A DNA stretch of 55,565 nucleotides, from the NCBI GenBank assembly GCA_009996515.1, contig JAACZV010000026.1:1-55565 (forward strand), in the 5' to 3' direction. The first letter of the stretch is position 1, and each line of letters begins with the position of its first letter. Positions 43,741 through 54,372 of this stretch are shown here, in pieces. The notes below the pieces were generated by a model. It made no database searches and was not told the origin of the DNA. It saw nothing but the letters and a program-made list of their open reading frames with translations. The DNA is from Comamonadaceae bacterium. GTDB lineage: Bacteria; Pseudomonadota; Gammaproteobacteria; Burkholderiales; Burkholderiaceae_C. The position numbers and the translations under genes are program-made.

Positions 43741-43943
43741 GCCGTGTAGAGGAGTGGTTAATGAGGCCCGCAGTATGGGGCCCGCCCCCCGGCGCCGACC
43801 TGAACCGACGGGCGAATGGCAGGGCGGGCGACATGAATGGCGGCAGGGCGTGGCCGAGGTGGCGAAGACCTGTCCCGTGCAGGGACTTGGCCGCGTCGCT
43901 TAGCCTCGCGGCCCCGTCAACCCATACAACTCCGGAGTTGCTC

Positions 43944-44552
43944 TTGAAGCTCTACTACAGCCCCGTCGCCTGCTCGTTGTCGCCGCACATCGTGCTGAAG
44001 GAATCCGGCCTGCCCTTCGAGGCCGTGCTGGCTAGCACCAAGACCCACAAGCTGCAGGACGGCACCGACTACTACACGATCAACCCCAAGGGCTATGTGC
44101 CGCTGCTGGAGCTGGACAACGGCGAGCGCCTCACCGAGGGGCCCGTCATCGTGCAGTACATCGCCGACCAGGTGCCCGAGCGCGGCCTGATCCCGCCGGC
44201 CGGCTCGCTGGCCCGCTACCGCGTGCAGGAATGGCTGAACTTCATCACCAGCGAGCTGCACAAGGGCTTCTCGCCGCTGTTCAACCCGGCCATGCCCGAG
44301 GAAGCCAAGGCGCTGTTCCGCGCCAAGCTGGTGGAGCGCTTCACCTGGGTGGACGGCCAGCTGGCCGGCAAGTCCTACCTGACCGGCGAGTCCTTCAGCG
44401 TGGCCGATGCCTATCTGTTCACGGTCGCCAACTGGAGCCAGTTCGTCGGCGTGGACATCGGCGGCCTGGCCAACCTCGGCGGCTTCATGGAGCGCATGCG
44501 CCAGCGCCCCGCCGTGCAGGAGGCCATGAAGGCCGAGGGCCTGCTCAAGTAA
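43944..44552 (+). CDS. Glutathione S-transferase
   Basis: 202 residues starting with TTG at 43944; GGAG lies six bases upstream and no ATG matches the family start. The N-terminal thioredoxin-fold domain reads KLYYSPVACSLSPHIVLKESG with a catalytic-position Cys/Ser, and NPKGYVPLLELDNGERLTE holds the cis-Pro; an all-alpha C-terminal domain follows (about 85-202). This is the bacterial GstA-like beta class. Conjugates or reduces with glutathione. The last eight bases overlap the convergent thioredoxin-fold gene. Confidence 0.92.
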   Translation: MKLYYSPVACSLSPHIVLKESGLPFEAVLASTKTHKLQDGTDYYTINPKGYVPLLELDNGERLTEGPVIVQYIADQVPERGLIPPAGSLARYRVQEWLNFITSELHKGFSPLFNPAMPEEAKALFRAKLVERFTWVDGQLAGKSYLTGESFSVADAYLFTVANWSQFVGVDIGGLANLGGFMERMRQRPAVQEAMKAEGLLK

Positions 44553-46086
44553 GCAGCGCGCGGCAGGCCGAGCGCGCCTTGGCGTCGCTCGCATCCAGCC
44601 TGCCGCAGACGCCGTCGAGCTGGGCCTTGAGCCGGCCGACGGCGGCGGCCTGCGCGGGCGCCCGGCCCCAGGTCGCCAGCAGGCTGGCCACCTTCTTCAG
44701 CGAGCGCTCGCTGCGCTCGTAGAAGGCGCCGGGGTCCTTGGCGGCCTCGGTGAACAGCTGCGACGCGGCCTTCTCGATGCGGGCGGTGTCCTGCGGCGCC
44801 AGCTCGATGAGCGCGCCGAAGTAGTTGGAGCCCCATTGCAGCCGCGTGGCCGGGCCCTCGCTCTTGTTGAAGGCCTCCTCGTACCAGCGCAGCGCGTCCT
44901 CGACCTTGCCCTGCTTCTTGGCATTGGCGCCCAGCTGGCTCATCAGATAGTAGGGCGAGTGGCTGCGCGCCAGCGCCGACTTCAGCAGCTCGTCGCTGTC
45001 CTTCCACAGCCCGGCGCGGCCCAGCAGATGGGCGGCCTCGGTGATGACGGCCTGGCGCTCGTAGCCGTCGGTGACCTCGCGGTTGGCGCGGCCGGCCTGC
45101 TCGCGCGCCTCGTTCAGCAACGCGGTGGGGATGCCCTTGGGCTGCGGATCGTCCTTGGCGGAGTCCAGGCGGGCCAGGTCAATGCGGCCCTGCAGCGCAT
45201 TGAGGCGGTCGGCGCGCGACAGCGTCGGGTCTGCGTTCAGCCGCTTCAGCGCGGCGTCGAACTCGGCGACCAGCGTCGCGCGCGCCGCGCCTGGCTGGGG
45301 CGCGAAGGCCTTGACGAGGTCGGGCGCCTCATTGGTCAGCACGTCCATCTGCGCGCGGGCCTGGACCGGGTCGGCCAGCACGGCGCGCAGGCGCGGCAGC
45401 TGCGCCGGGTCGGCCAGCTTGCCCTCGGCCATGGCGCCCACGGACTTCAGCCACAGCCGCGTCGTCGTCTCGGCGTCTCCGCCTTCGCTGGCCTTGGCCA
45501 GCTGGGCGAGCGTCGCTGCGCGCTCTGCGACGGGCAGCAGCTGCTGCTCATCCGTCTCCCAGCCGTAGAAGCCCAGCAGCCGCCATTCGTTGGCGCCCAG
45601 CTTCTTGCCGGCCCTGGCATCGGCCAGCACGGCCTTGACCGGGCGGCCGCTGGACAGGCCCAGCTGCAGCACCTTCATGACCTGGGCCGCATCCGCCTCG
45701 CCGGGCAGGCGGGTGATCTCGCTGCCATTGGGGCTGAACAGGATCAGCGTCGGGTAGCCGCGCACCTTGAAGCGCGTGCCCAGCTTCTGGGCGCCGGGCG
45801 CGTCGCCGTCTATGCCCACCGCGACGAAGGCCTTGCTCTGCTCGATGAAGTCGGCGCGGTTGAAGAGGGTGGCCTTGAGCTGGTTGCAGGGCGGGCACCA
45901 CTTGGCGCCCCAGTACAGCAGCACGGGCTTCTTCTCGGCCCGGGCCTGGGCGAAATGGCGGTCGATGTCGGCGTCGACCGCGGCGGCCTGCCAGCTCACG
46001 CCGGGGCCGGGGCTGGCATGGGCCACGGGGGCGGTGGACAGCAGCAGGGCGGCCGCGAGGGCGGCGAACAGGGGGGAGGGCTTCAT
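44545..46086 (-). CDS. Periplasmic thioredoxin-fold protein with helical repeat C-terminus
   Basis: 513 residues. A signal peptide (about 1-24) is followed by a thioredoxin domain with the redox motif C64-P-P-C67 in WGAKWCPPCNQL and the cis-Pro in GYPTLILF. The long C-terminal part (about 150-513) is alpha-helical with TPR-like periodicity and ends with three Cys. Probably a periplasmic thiol-disulfide exchanger with a protein-binding scaffold. Its 3' end overlaps the convergent GST gene by eight bases. Confidence 0.88.
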   Translation of the reverse strand: MKPSPLFAALAAALLLSTAPVAHASPGPGVSWQAAAVDADIDRHFAQARAEKKPVLLYWGAKWCPPCNQLKATLFNRADFIEQSKAFVAVGIDGDAPGAQKLGTRFKVRGYPTLILFSPNGSEITRLPGEADAAQVMKVLQLGLSSGRPVKAVLADARAGKKLGANEWRLLGFYGWETDEQQLLPVAERAATLAQLAKASEGGDAETTTRLWLKSVGAMAEGKLADPAQLPRLRAVLADPVQARAQMDVLTNEAPDLVKAFAPQPGAARATLVAEFDAALKRLNADPTLSRADRLNALQGRIDLARLDSAKDDPQPKGIPTALLNEAREQAGRANREVTDGYERQAVITEAAHLLGRAGLWKDSDELLKSALARSHSPYYLMSQLGANAKKQGKVEDALRWYEEAFNKSEGPATRLQWGSNYFGALIELAPQDTARIEKAASQLFTEAAKDPGAFYERSERSLKKVASLLATWGRAPAQAAAVGRLKAQLDGVCGRLDASDAKARSACRALLT

Positions 46087-46157
46087 CGTGTGAAGAGAAC
46101 TGGCGCTCGTGGCGGAGCCCGGATTCTGCGTCGCCCGCGCCGCCGCAGAATCGGCGC

Positions 46158-46835
46158 ATGCCGAATAAGCTCAATCGGCGGCTGGATGAGGCCCTCCAGG
46201 CGCTGCGCTCGCGGGCCCGCCCCGACCAGCTCGACGCCATGGCCCGCTTCGGCCTGGTCGGCGAGGGCCGGCTGGGCCTGGCGGTGCCGACGCTGCGCGC
46301 CCTGGCCCGCGAGCTCGGGCGCGACCACGAGCTGGCCCTGGCGCTGTGGGACAGCGGCATTCCCGACGCGCAGCTGCTGGCCGGCATGGTGGCCGAGCCG
46401 GCCCGGCTGACGGCCGCGCAGATGGACCATTGGGTGGCCGGCCTGCAGGCCTGGGATGTCTGCGACCAGGCCTGCCTGAATGCGTTCGTGAAGAGCCCGC
46501 TGGCCTGGGACGCCATCCCGCGCTGGGCGGCGCGCCAGCCCGAGTTCGAGAAGCGCGCCGGCTTTGCGCTGCTGGCCGTCGCCGCGGTGCACCAGAAGAC
46601 GCGGCCGGACGCCGACTTCCTGGCCCGGCTGCCGCTCATCGAGGCCGCCGCGGGCGACGACCGCGGCTTCGTCATGAAAGCCGTCAACTGGGCGTTGCGC
46701 CAGATCGGCAAGCGCAGCCCGGGCCTGTATGAGCCTGCGCTCACTTTGGCGGAGCGCCTGTGCTTGCACGAGGAGAAATCGGCGCGCTGGATAGGCCAGG
46801 ACGCGCGGCGCGAGCTGAGCCGCCGCGCCGCCTGA
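46158..46835 (+). CDS. DNA alkylation repair protein (AlkD family)
   Basis: 225 residues of an all-alpha HEAT-like repeat protein, AlkD length. Typical segments are VGEGRLGLAVPTLRALARELG, WDVCDQACLNAFVKSP, and RGFVMKAVNWALRQIGKRSP. AlkD excises bulky or cationic alkylated purines without flipping the base. Divergent from the thioredoxin-fold gene by 71 bases. Confidence 0.92.
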   Translation: MPNKLNRRLDEALQALRSRARPDQLDAMARFGLVGEGRLGLAVPTLRALARELGRDHELALALWDSGIPDAQLLAGMVAEPARLTAAQMDHWVAGLQAWDVCDQACLNAFVKSPLAWDAIPRWAARQPEFEKRAGFALLAVAAVHQKTRPDADFLARLPLIEAAAGDDRGFVMKAVNWALRQIGKRSPGLYEPALTLAERLCLHEEKSARWIGQDARRELSRRAA

Positions 46836-46889
46836 GCCGGGCGCGTGCCGGCCGGACCGCAAGAAAACCGGTTCCGACCCTGTTTTTGA

Positions 46890-46907
46890 CTCCCTCTTTG
46901 GAGGGAG
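46890..46907. repeat. Inverted repeat in the AlkD downstream gap
   Basis: CTCCCTC-TTTG-GAGGGAG forms a perfect 7-bp stem, preceded by a TTTTT run at 46883-46887. The T-run is on the wrong side for a plus-strand terminator. The neighbouring ACCGGTTCCGACCCTG could be the remains of a REP-like element; unproven. Confidence 0.35.
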
Positions 46908-47036
46908 GCCTGGGGGGATCTCGCCCCGGTCTTCCCTCCTCGGCCCACCCAAAGGGCGATGGTCGGGAGGCGGGCCGGCGCCGATGCTGAGGGTGTGACG
47001 TTTTGCACGACCTCCCACCGCCTCAGGACAACCGCC

Positions 47037-47243
47037 ATGCAATTCTTCAGCTCCCCCCGGCATCCCTGGCCCAGCGTCAAGCCGCCGCCGACGGCATTGC
47101 CCCGCCCCCGCGAAGCCGCCGATGCGTGCGCGCCCGAGCTCTGCGGCTGGTTCGACTCCAGTTTCGACCTGGCCCAGGGCCTGCAAGTCGTCGAGCAGGA
47201 CGACGACGCCCTGTATCAGCTCTGGAAGCTCTCGCTGAACTGA
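47037..47243 (+). CDS. Small conserved-looking hypothetical protein
   Basis: 68 residues from the ATG at 47037, with AGGA 8 bases upstream. The C-terminal half is acidic and patterned (CGWFDSSFDLAQGLQVVEQDDDALYQLWKLSLN), which looks like real coding sequence with high GC3. No known motif. Convergent with fadH. Confidence 0.6.
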   Translation: MQFFSSPRHPWPSVKPPPTALPRPREAADACAPELCGWFDSSFDLAQGLQVVEQDDDALYQLWKLSLN

Positions 47244-47273
47244 GCCCGCGCCGGCGGGCGGGCGCGACCGGCC

Positions 47274-49400
<2,127 letters not shown>

Positions 49401-49511
49401 TCACCGCGGCTGCGAATGATGGGAATCGTGACATCCTCGGCTTGAGTTCTAATCGCGAATCCGCGTTTTGGGATTTCAGCCCGGCGGTTTGGTTTTTTCG
49501 GAGAGTTTTCG

Positions 49512-50858
49512 ATGCGATTCACCCCCTGGGCCACCCGGCTGGTCTTGACGCTGAGCCTGTCTGCCACTGCATTCCTGACTGCCTGCGGCGGTGGTGGAAG
49601 CGGCGGCAGCTCGACGCAGATCCGCCTGCTCAACGCCACCCAGTCCTACGCCAGTCTCGACCTGGTGGTCGACGACAAGACCATCAACTCCAAGGTTGCG
49701 CAGGCCAACGTCGGCACCTATGGCGGCGTGGACACCAACAAGACGGCGACTCAGGTCCAGACCAGCGACGTCGGCAACAGCGTCGCTGCGCTGGCCCCCG
49801 CGCTGGCCGGCGACAGCAGCTACACGCTGATCGCCTACGGCTTCGCCGGTGCCGTGCGCACCAGCCTGCTGCAGGAAGCCCAGGACGCCCCGGACTCCGG
49901 CAAGGTCAAGGTGCTGGCGCTGAACCTGGCCCCGGACGCGGGCCAGCTGGACGTCTACATCACGACGGCCGACGCCGCGCTGATCGACTCCACCCCCTTC
50001 GTCACCGGCCTGCAAGGCGGCGCGGGCAGCGGCTACATCCAGCTCAACGCCGGCACCTACCGCCTGCGCGTCACCGGCTACAACAACAAGAACGACCTGC
50101 GCCTGGACGTCTCCGGCGTCACGCTGGACTCCGCCAGCGTGAACTCGCTGATCCTGACCTCCACCAGCAGCGGCACGCTGGTCAACGGCTACAAGCTGGT
50201 GCAGAAGGGCGCCGTCACCCCTTACCCCAACGCGCTGAGCCGCGTGCGCATGGTCAACGGCCTGGCCGGTGGTGCCTATGCCAGCTCCACCGTGCAGGGC
50301 AAGCCGCTGCTGATCAACTCGCCGTCGCCCAATCGTGCCGACTACATCAGCCTGCCGGCCGGCGCCAGCAATCTGGTCGTGAACGTCAACGGCACGGCGC
50401 AGAACTTTGCGGCCCCCAACCTGGTGGCCGGCACGGACTACACCTTCCTGCTGTACGGCACGGCGGCCAATCCGCTGTTCAAGCCGCTGGTCGATGACAA
50501 CCGCCTGCCGTCCACCAATGGCAACGTGAAGATCCGCCTCATCAACGCGCTGTCGGGCAACAACCCGCTGGCTTCGCTGGTGGTGGACTACACGACGCTG
50601 GCCTCCAATGTGGAAGCCGGCTCCAGCTCGGCCCCGCAGATGATCTCGTCCAGCACGGGCTCCACGGTGCAGATCACGTCGCCGCTGCTGGCCAACCCGC
50701 TGTACAACCCGGGCACCAACGGCGGTACCACCAGCCTGACCCCGCTGACGGCCAACGGCGTCTACACGGCGCTGATCTTGGGCGACTCGACCGTCAACAC
50801 CGGCACGACGCCGCCCACCATGCCCGGTGCCACCGGCATGTTCATCAAGGACCGCTGA
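49512..50858 (+). CDS. DUF4397 domain lipoprotein
   Basis: 448 residues. The signal peptide ends in a lipobox LTAC with C25, followed by a Gly/Ser spacer. The mature chain is beta-rich and shows at least two DUF4397 repeats (RLLNATQSYASLDLVVDD near the start; RVRMVNGLAGGAYASSTVQG and IRLINALSGNNPLASLVVDY later). An outer-envelope protein of unknown function. A strong GGAGAG lies six bases upstream of the ATG. A clear terminator follows. Confidence 0.9.
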   Translation: MRFTPWATRLVLTLSLSATAFLTACGGGGSGGSSTQIRLLNATQSYASLDLVVDDKTINSKVAQANVGTYGGVDTNKTATQVQTSDVGNSVAALAPALAGDSSYTLIAYGFAGAVRTSLLQEAQDAPDSGKVKVLALNLAPDAGQLDVYITTADAALIDSTPFVTGLQGGAGSGYIQLNAGTYRLRVTGYNNKNDLRLDVSGVTLDSASVNSLILTSTSSGTLVNGYKLVQKGAVTPYPNALSRVRMVNGLAGGAYASSTVQGKPLLINSPSPNRADYISLPAGASNLVVNVNGTAQNFAAPNLVAGTDYTFLLYGTAANPLFKPLVDDNRLPSTNGNVKIRLINALSGNNPLASLVVDYTTLASNVEAGSSSAPQMISSSTGSTVQITSPLLANPLYNPGTNGGTTSLTPLTANGVYTALILGDSTVNTGTTPPTMPGATGMFIKDR

Positions 50859-50885
50859 TCCCGACCCGGGTTCCGCCCCTTCTTC

Positions 50886-50920
50886 AAAGCCCCTCGCGCC
50901 CCTGGCCCGAGGGGCTTTTT
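50886..50920 (+). terminator. Rho-independent terminator after the DUF4397 gene
   Basis: AAAGCCCCTCG (50886-50896) and CGAGGGGCTTT (50908-50918) form an 11-bp stem, followed by TT (TTTTT run at 50916-50920). It ends the DUF4397 transcript 20 bases before the CWC gene. Confidence 0.92.
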
Positions 50921-50940
50921 GCTGGCCGACAATGCCGTCC

Positions 50941-51237
50941 ATGAGCCGTCGTGCCGCCCTTATCGCCAGCGTCTGCCCGCGTTGCGGCGGCGGCTTCGAC
51001 TGCGGTGCCCAGGCCGGGCGCTGCGACTGCTTCGACGTGCGCCTCGACGAGGCCCAGCGCGCCTGGATTGCGCAGCAATGGCCGCAGGGCTGCCTGTGCG
51101 TCGCCTGCCTGCGCGGCATCGCGGGCATGATGCCGCCATGCCCCTCCTCGACCGCCTCGCCCCGCCGCTGTTCATCTTCATCTGGGCCACCGGCTACATC
51201 GTCGCCAAGCTCGCGGCGCCGCACGCCGACCCGCTGA
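50941..51237 (+). CDS. Cysteine-rich CWC family protein
   Basis: 98 residues. The CWC cysteine pattern is present: C12, C15, C21, C28, C30, then C51, C53 and C56, in CPRCGGGFDC, CDCFDVRL and CLCVACL. The protein probably binds a metal. Homology ends near residue 62, but no stop occurs, and the frame runs 100 bases into the EamA gene in another frame, adding a low-complexity Ser/Arg tail. The native stop appears to be lost. It starts 20 bases after the terminator, so its promoter should be at or just beyond that hairpin. Confidence 0.75.
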   Translation: MSRRAALIASVCPRCGGGFDCGAQAGRCDCFDVRLDEAQRAWIAQQWPQGCLCVACLRGIAGMMPPCPSSTASPRRCSSSSGPPATSSPSSRRRTPTR

Positions 51238-52010
51238 CCTTCCTGGCCTGGCGCTATGCCGGCGTGGTGGTGCTGATGCTGGGCCTGGCGCTGGCGGCGC
51301 GCGCGCCCTGGCCGGCGCGGCGCGACATGCTGCATCTGGCCGTCGCCGGCATCGGCATCCAGGCCGTGTATCTGGGCGGCGTCTGGGTGGCCATCCGCCA
51401 GGGTCTGCCGGCCGGCACGGCGGCGCTGATCGTCAACCTGCAGCCGGTGCTGGTGGCGGCGCTGGCGCCGCTGATCGGCGAGCGCGTCGCGCCGCGGCAA
51501 TGGGCTGGCGTGGCGCTGGGCCTGGCGGGCGTGGTGCTCGTCATCTGGCACAAGCTGGCGCTGGGCGCCGGCTTCGGCCCGCCGCTGCTGCTTAGCGTGA
51601 TGGCCTTGCTCGCCATCACCGGCGGCACGCTGTACCAGAAGCGCTTCGTGCCGCATTTCGACCTGCGCACCGGCCAGGTGGTGCAGTTCGCGGCGGCGCT
51701 GGCGGTGACGCTGCCGCTGGCCTGGGCGCTGGAGCCCATGCGCATCGAATGGAACACCGCCGTCATCGCCGCGATGGCCTGGAGCGTGCTGGTGCTGACG
51801 GCCGGCGGCATCAGCCTGATGTTCTACATGCTGCGCCACGGCCGCGTGACGGCGGTCAGCAGCACCATGTACCTGGTGCCCTCTGTCACCTCGGTGATGG
51901 CGTGGCTGCTGTTCGGCGAGACACTGGGCATGCAAGCCATTGCCGGCATGGCCGTGACGCTGCTGGGCGTCTACCTTGTCGTCGCGAAGAAACCGGAGAT
52001 CCGAGCATGA
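51138..52010 (+). CDS. EamA/DMT family transporter
   Basis: 290 residues with ten membrane helices in two EamA repeats (about 5-135 and 148-287). Repeat signatures include FIWATGYIVAKLAAPHADPLTFLAWR and LTAGGISLMFYMLRHGRVTAVSSTMYL. An inner-membrane exporter of amino acids or metabolites. Its ATG lies within the end of the CWC frame and its stop overlaps the acyl-CoA ligase start (ATGA). Confidence 0.93.
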   Translation: MPLLDRLAPPLFIFIWATGYIVAKLAAPHADPLTFLAWRYAGVVVLMLGLALAARAPWPARRDMLHLAVAGIGIQAVYLGGVWVAIRQGLPAGTAALIVNLQPVLVAALAPLIGERVAPRQWAGVALGLAGVVLVIWHKLALGAGFGPPLLLSVMALLAITGGTLYQKRFVPHFDLRTGQVVQFAAALAVTLPLAWALEPMRIEWNTAVIAAMAWSVLVLTAGGISLMFYMLRHGRVTAVSSTMYLVPSVTSVMAWLLFGETLGMQAIAGMAVTLLGVYLVVAKKPEIRA

Positions 52011-53674
52011 ACCCCCGCGCGCACCACAAGTTCTGGCCGGCCCGCGTGCCGCACGCGATAGCGCCACCCGCCACGCCGCTGCCCGACAACCTGCTGGTGA
52101 ACGCGCGGCGCTTCCCGCATCGGCCCGCGCTGGTCTTTCTCGGCCAGACCACCACCTACGCCGAACTGGCCGCACAGGTGCAGCGCCTGGCCGCATGGCT
52201 GGCCGAGCGCGGCATCGTCAAGGGCGACCGCGTGCTGGTGGACCTGCAGAACTGCCCGCAGCTGGTCATCGCGCACTACGCCATCCTGAGCGCCAATGCC
52301 GTCGTCGTGCCGGTCAACCCGATGAGCCGGGCGGCGGAGATCCGGCACCTCATCGAGGACAGCGGCGCCGTGCTGGCCATCACCAGCGCGGACCTGACGG
52401 CCGAGTGGCTGTCTGCCGGCATGGCCGCGAGGAACCTGCTCGTCACCCGGCTGGCCGAGGTGCTGCCCGAAGGGGGCGTCGGCGACGACGCGGGCCTGCC
52501 GTCCGGCTGGGCCGACTGGCTCAACGCCGATGTCGCGCTGCCGGCCGGTGCCACGGCCTGGGCCGACGCGATGGACTGCACGGGCGAGCCGCCCGTCACG
52601 ACGGTGGGCGCCGACGACCTGGCGCTGCTGCCCTACACCAGCGGCACCACGGGCCACCCCAAGGGCTGCATGCACCTGCACCGCAGCCTGCAGCACAACG
52701 TCTTCGCCGGCACGCTGTGGGCCAACGCCAACCACGAGGACGTCATCCTCGGCGTGGTGCCCATGTTCCACATCACCGGCATGGTGGTCGTCATGCACGG
52801 CACGCTGGCCGCGGGCGCGGCGCTGGTGCTGATGCCGCGCTGGCAGCGCGAATACGCGGCGCGGCTCATCAAGGAGCACCGCGTCACGCGCTGGACCAAT
52901 ATCCCCACCATGGTCATCGACCTGCTGGCCAGCCCGCAGGTGGACACGTTCGACCTCAGCAGCATGATCTCCATCGGCGGTGGCGGCGCGGCCATGCCGC
53001 AGGCCATCGCCGAGCGGCTGTGGCAGCGCTACGGCCTGCGCTACATGGAAGGCTACGGCCTTACCGAGACGGCGGCGCCCAGCCACAGCAATCCCTACGA
53101 CGCGCCCAAGCAGCAGTGCCTGGGCGTGCCTTACATCAGCTGCGACGCCCGCGTGATCGACCCCGACACGCTGCGCGAGCTGCCGGTGGGCGAGAGCGGC
53201 GAGATCATCGTGCACGGCCCCATGGTGTTCGACGGCTACTGGCGCCGCCCGGACGCGACGCAGGCCGCCTTCATCGAGTTCGAGGGCCGGCGCTTCTTCC
53301 GCACCGGCGACATCGGCTACGTCGACGCCGACGGCTACTTCTTCATGACCGACCGCCTCAAGCGCATGATCAACGCCAGCGGCTTCAAGGTCTGGCCGGC
53401 CGAGGTGGAGAACCTCATGCACGCCCACCCGGGCATCGCCGAGGCCTGCATCATCTCGGCGCCCGATGCCTACCGCGGCGAGACGGTCAAGGCGGTCGTC
53501 GTGCGGCGCGCCGGCCACGAGGCGCTGACGGCCGAGCAGTTGCGCGAGTGGTGCAAGGCCCACATGGCGGCCTACAAGGTGCCGGCCGTCGTCGAATTCG
53601 TCGACACGCTGCCCAAGAGCGGCGCCGGCAAGGTGATGTGGCGGGCGCTGCAGGAACGCGAGAAGGCCAAGTGA
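52007..53674 (+). CDS. Long-chain fatty acid-CoA ligase (AMP-forming)
   Basis: 555 residues from the ATG at 52007, overlapping the EamA stop. The AMP-binding P-loop YTSGTTGHPKG is at 210-220; the A5 motif GYGLTETA and the C-terminal GDIGYVDADGYFFMTDRLKRMINASGFKVWPAE hinge are intact, as is a near C-terminal catalytic Lys in PKSGAGKVMWRAL. It activates a carboxylic acid to its acyl-CoA through an acyl-AMP; length suits medium or long chains. Its stop overlaps the following pseudogene. Confidence 0.95.
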   Translation: MNPRAHHKFWPARVPHAIAPPATPLPDNLLVNARRFPHRPALVFLGQTTTYAELAAQVQRLAAWLAERGIVKGDRVLVDLQNCPQLVIAHYAILSANAVVVPVNPMSRAAEIRHLIEDSGAVLAITSADLTAEWLSAGMAARNLLVTRLAEVLPEGGVGDDAGLPSGWADWLNADVALPAGATAWADAMDCTGEPPVTTVGADDLALLPYTSGTTGHPKGCMHLHRSLQHNVFAGTLWANANHEDVILGVVPMFHITGMVVVMHGTLAAGAALVLMPRWQREYAARLIKEHRVTRWTNIPTMVIDLLASPQVDTFDLSSMISIGGGGAAMPQAIAERLWQRYGLRYMEGYGLTETAAPSHSNPYDAPKQQCLGVPYISCDARVIDPDTLRELPVGESGEIIVHGPMVFDGYWRRPDATQAAFIEFEGRRFFRTGDIGYVDADGYFFMTDRLKRMINASGFKVWPAEVENLMHAHPGIAEACIISAPDAYRGETVKAVVVRRAGHEALTAEQLREWCKAHMAAYKVPAVVEFVDTLPKSGAGKVMWRALQEREKAK

Positions 53675-53868
53675 TGGTGGCGGCGCAGGTCCCGGCTGAA
53701 GACGCCACGCGGCTGACGGCGCTCGTGCGCGCCACGCCATAGTTCATGGCGGCGCTGCGGGCCGGGCGCGGGCTCGGGCTGGCGCACTGGTGCATAGGCG
53801 CGGGCGCGCTTCGCAACCTGGTCTGGGACGTCTTGCGTTGGCCTGGCGTCAGCGTGGAACCGGCCTGA
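53674..53868 (+). pseudogene. Remnant of a nucleotidyltransferase family protein (DUF925-type)
   Basis: The frame starts with ATG at 53674 (overlapping the ligase stop) and encodes 22 residues to a TAG at 53740-53742; the same frame then continues FMAALRAGRGLGLAHWCIGAGALRNLVWDVL, a family segment normally preceded by TPW. The TAG stands where the conserved Trp (TGG) should be, so a single base change created the stop. After LVWDVL the match ends and the frame reaches TGA at 53866-53868, so the rest of the about 190-residue protein is missing. Confidence 0.72.
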
Positions 53869-53949
53869 GCATCGCCCCGCCCAGGGGCTGCTGCCGCGAC
53901 ATCACGGACTCGCGGCGCAGCACATGAGCGGATCGGGGGCGCGCAAGGC

Positions 53950-54261
53950 TCAGGCCGTAGCCTCGCGATCCAGCCTTGCACTTGACCCGCGCGGGCTCAG
54001 CAGCAGGTACAGCATCGGCCCGAACGAGCCTGCCGCCAGCGTGAGCAGCGCGAACGGCCACAGCCGGCGGCCGGTCTGCGTGGCGTCGCGCCACAGGAAG
54101 CCGAGCAGGATGAGCGACGTGATGACGAAATCCACCAGCAGCTGCCAGGCGCCGATGCTGGCCATGCCGGCCTGCCAGATGCCGGTGTAGCCGACCTCCC
54201 ACATCGTGTACAGCGAGAAGGCACCGAAGGTGGCCAGGACGAGTATGAGGACGGTTCGCAT
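53950..54261 (-). CDS. Small membrane protein (DUF2834-like)
   Basis: 103 residues from the ATG at 54259-54261 (GGAG seven bases upstream). Three hydrophobic segments (about 3-20, 36-57 and 70-90) with a DUF2834-like order: MWEVGYTGIWQAG, VDFVITSLILLGFLWRDA and LTLAAGSFGPMLYLLL. Function unknown. Divergent from the XRE regulator across 111 bases with an inverted repeat, and so probably controlled by it. Confidence 0.75.
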   Translation of the reverse strand: MRTVLILVLATFGAFSLYTMWEVGYTGIWQAGMASIGAWQLLVDFVITSLILLGFLWRDATQTGRRLWPFALLTLAAGSFGPMLYLLLSPRGSSARLDREATA

Positions 54262-54285
54262 GGTGAGGCTCCAGCGGGTTGAACA

Positions 54286-54302
54286 TGCCGACATGCTCGG
54301 CA
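54286..54302. promoter_or_regulatory. Candidate operator between DUF2834-like and XRE genes
   Basis: TGCCGA-CATGC-TCGGCA is a perfect 6-bp inverted repeat with a five-base centre, 24 bases upstream of the DUF2834-like start. A dimeric XRE repressor site is inferred. Confidence 0.45.
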
Positions 54303-54372
54303 GCCGTGCGTGGCGCAGCAATGACCCCCGAGGTCATCGCGGCGCCGCGGGCCTGCATCGCAGAATCGCCCC

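Noticed and set aside
49476-52196. 906-codon minus-strand open frame
   Set aside because: Crosses a clear terminator, the CWC and EamA genes and the DUF4397 gene on the other strand; low-complexity His/Gln/Arg composition.
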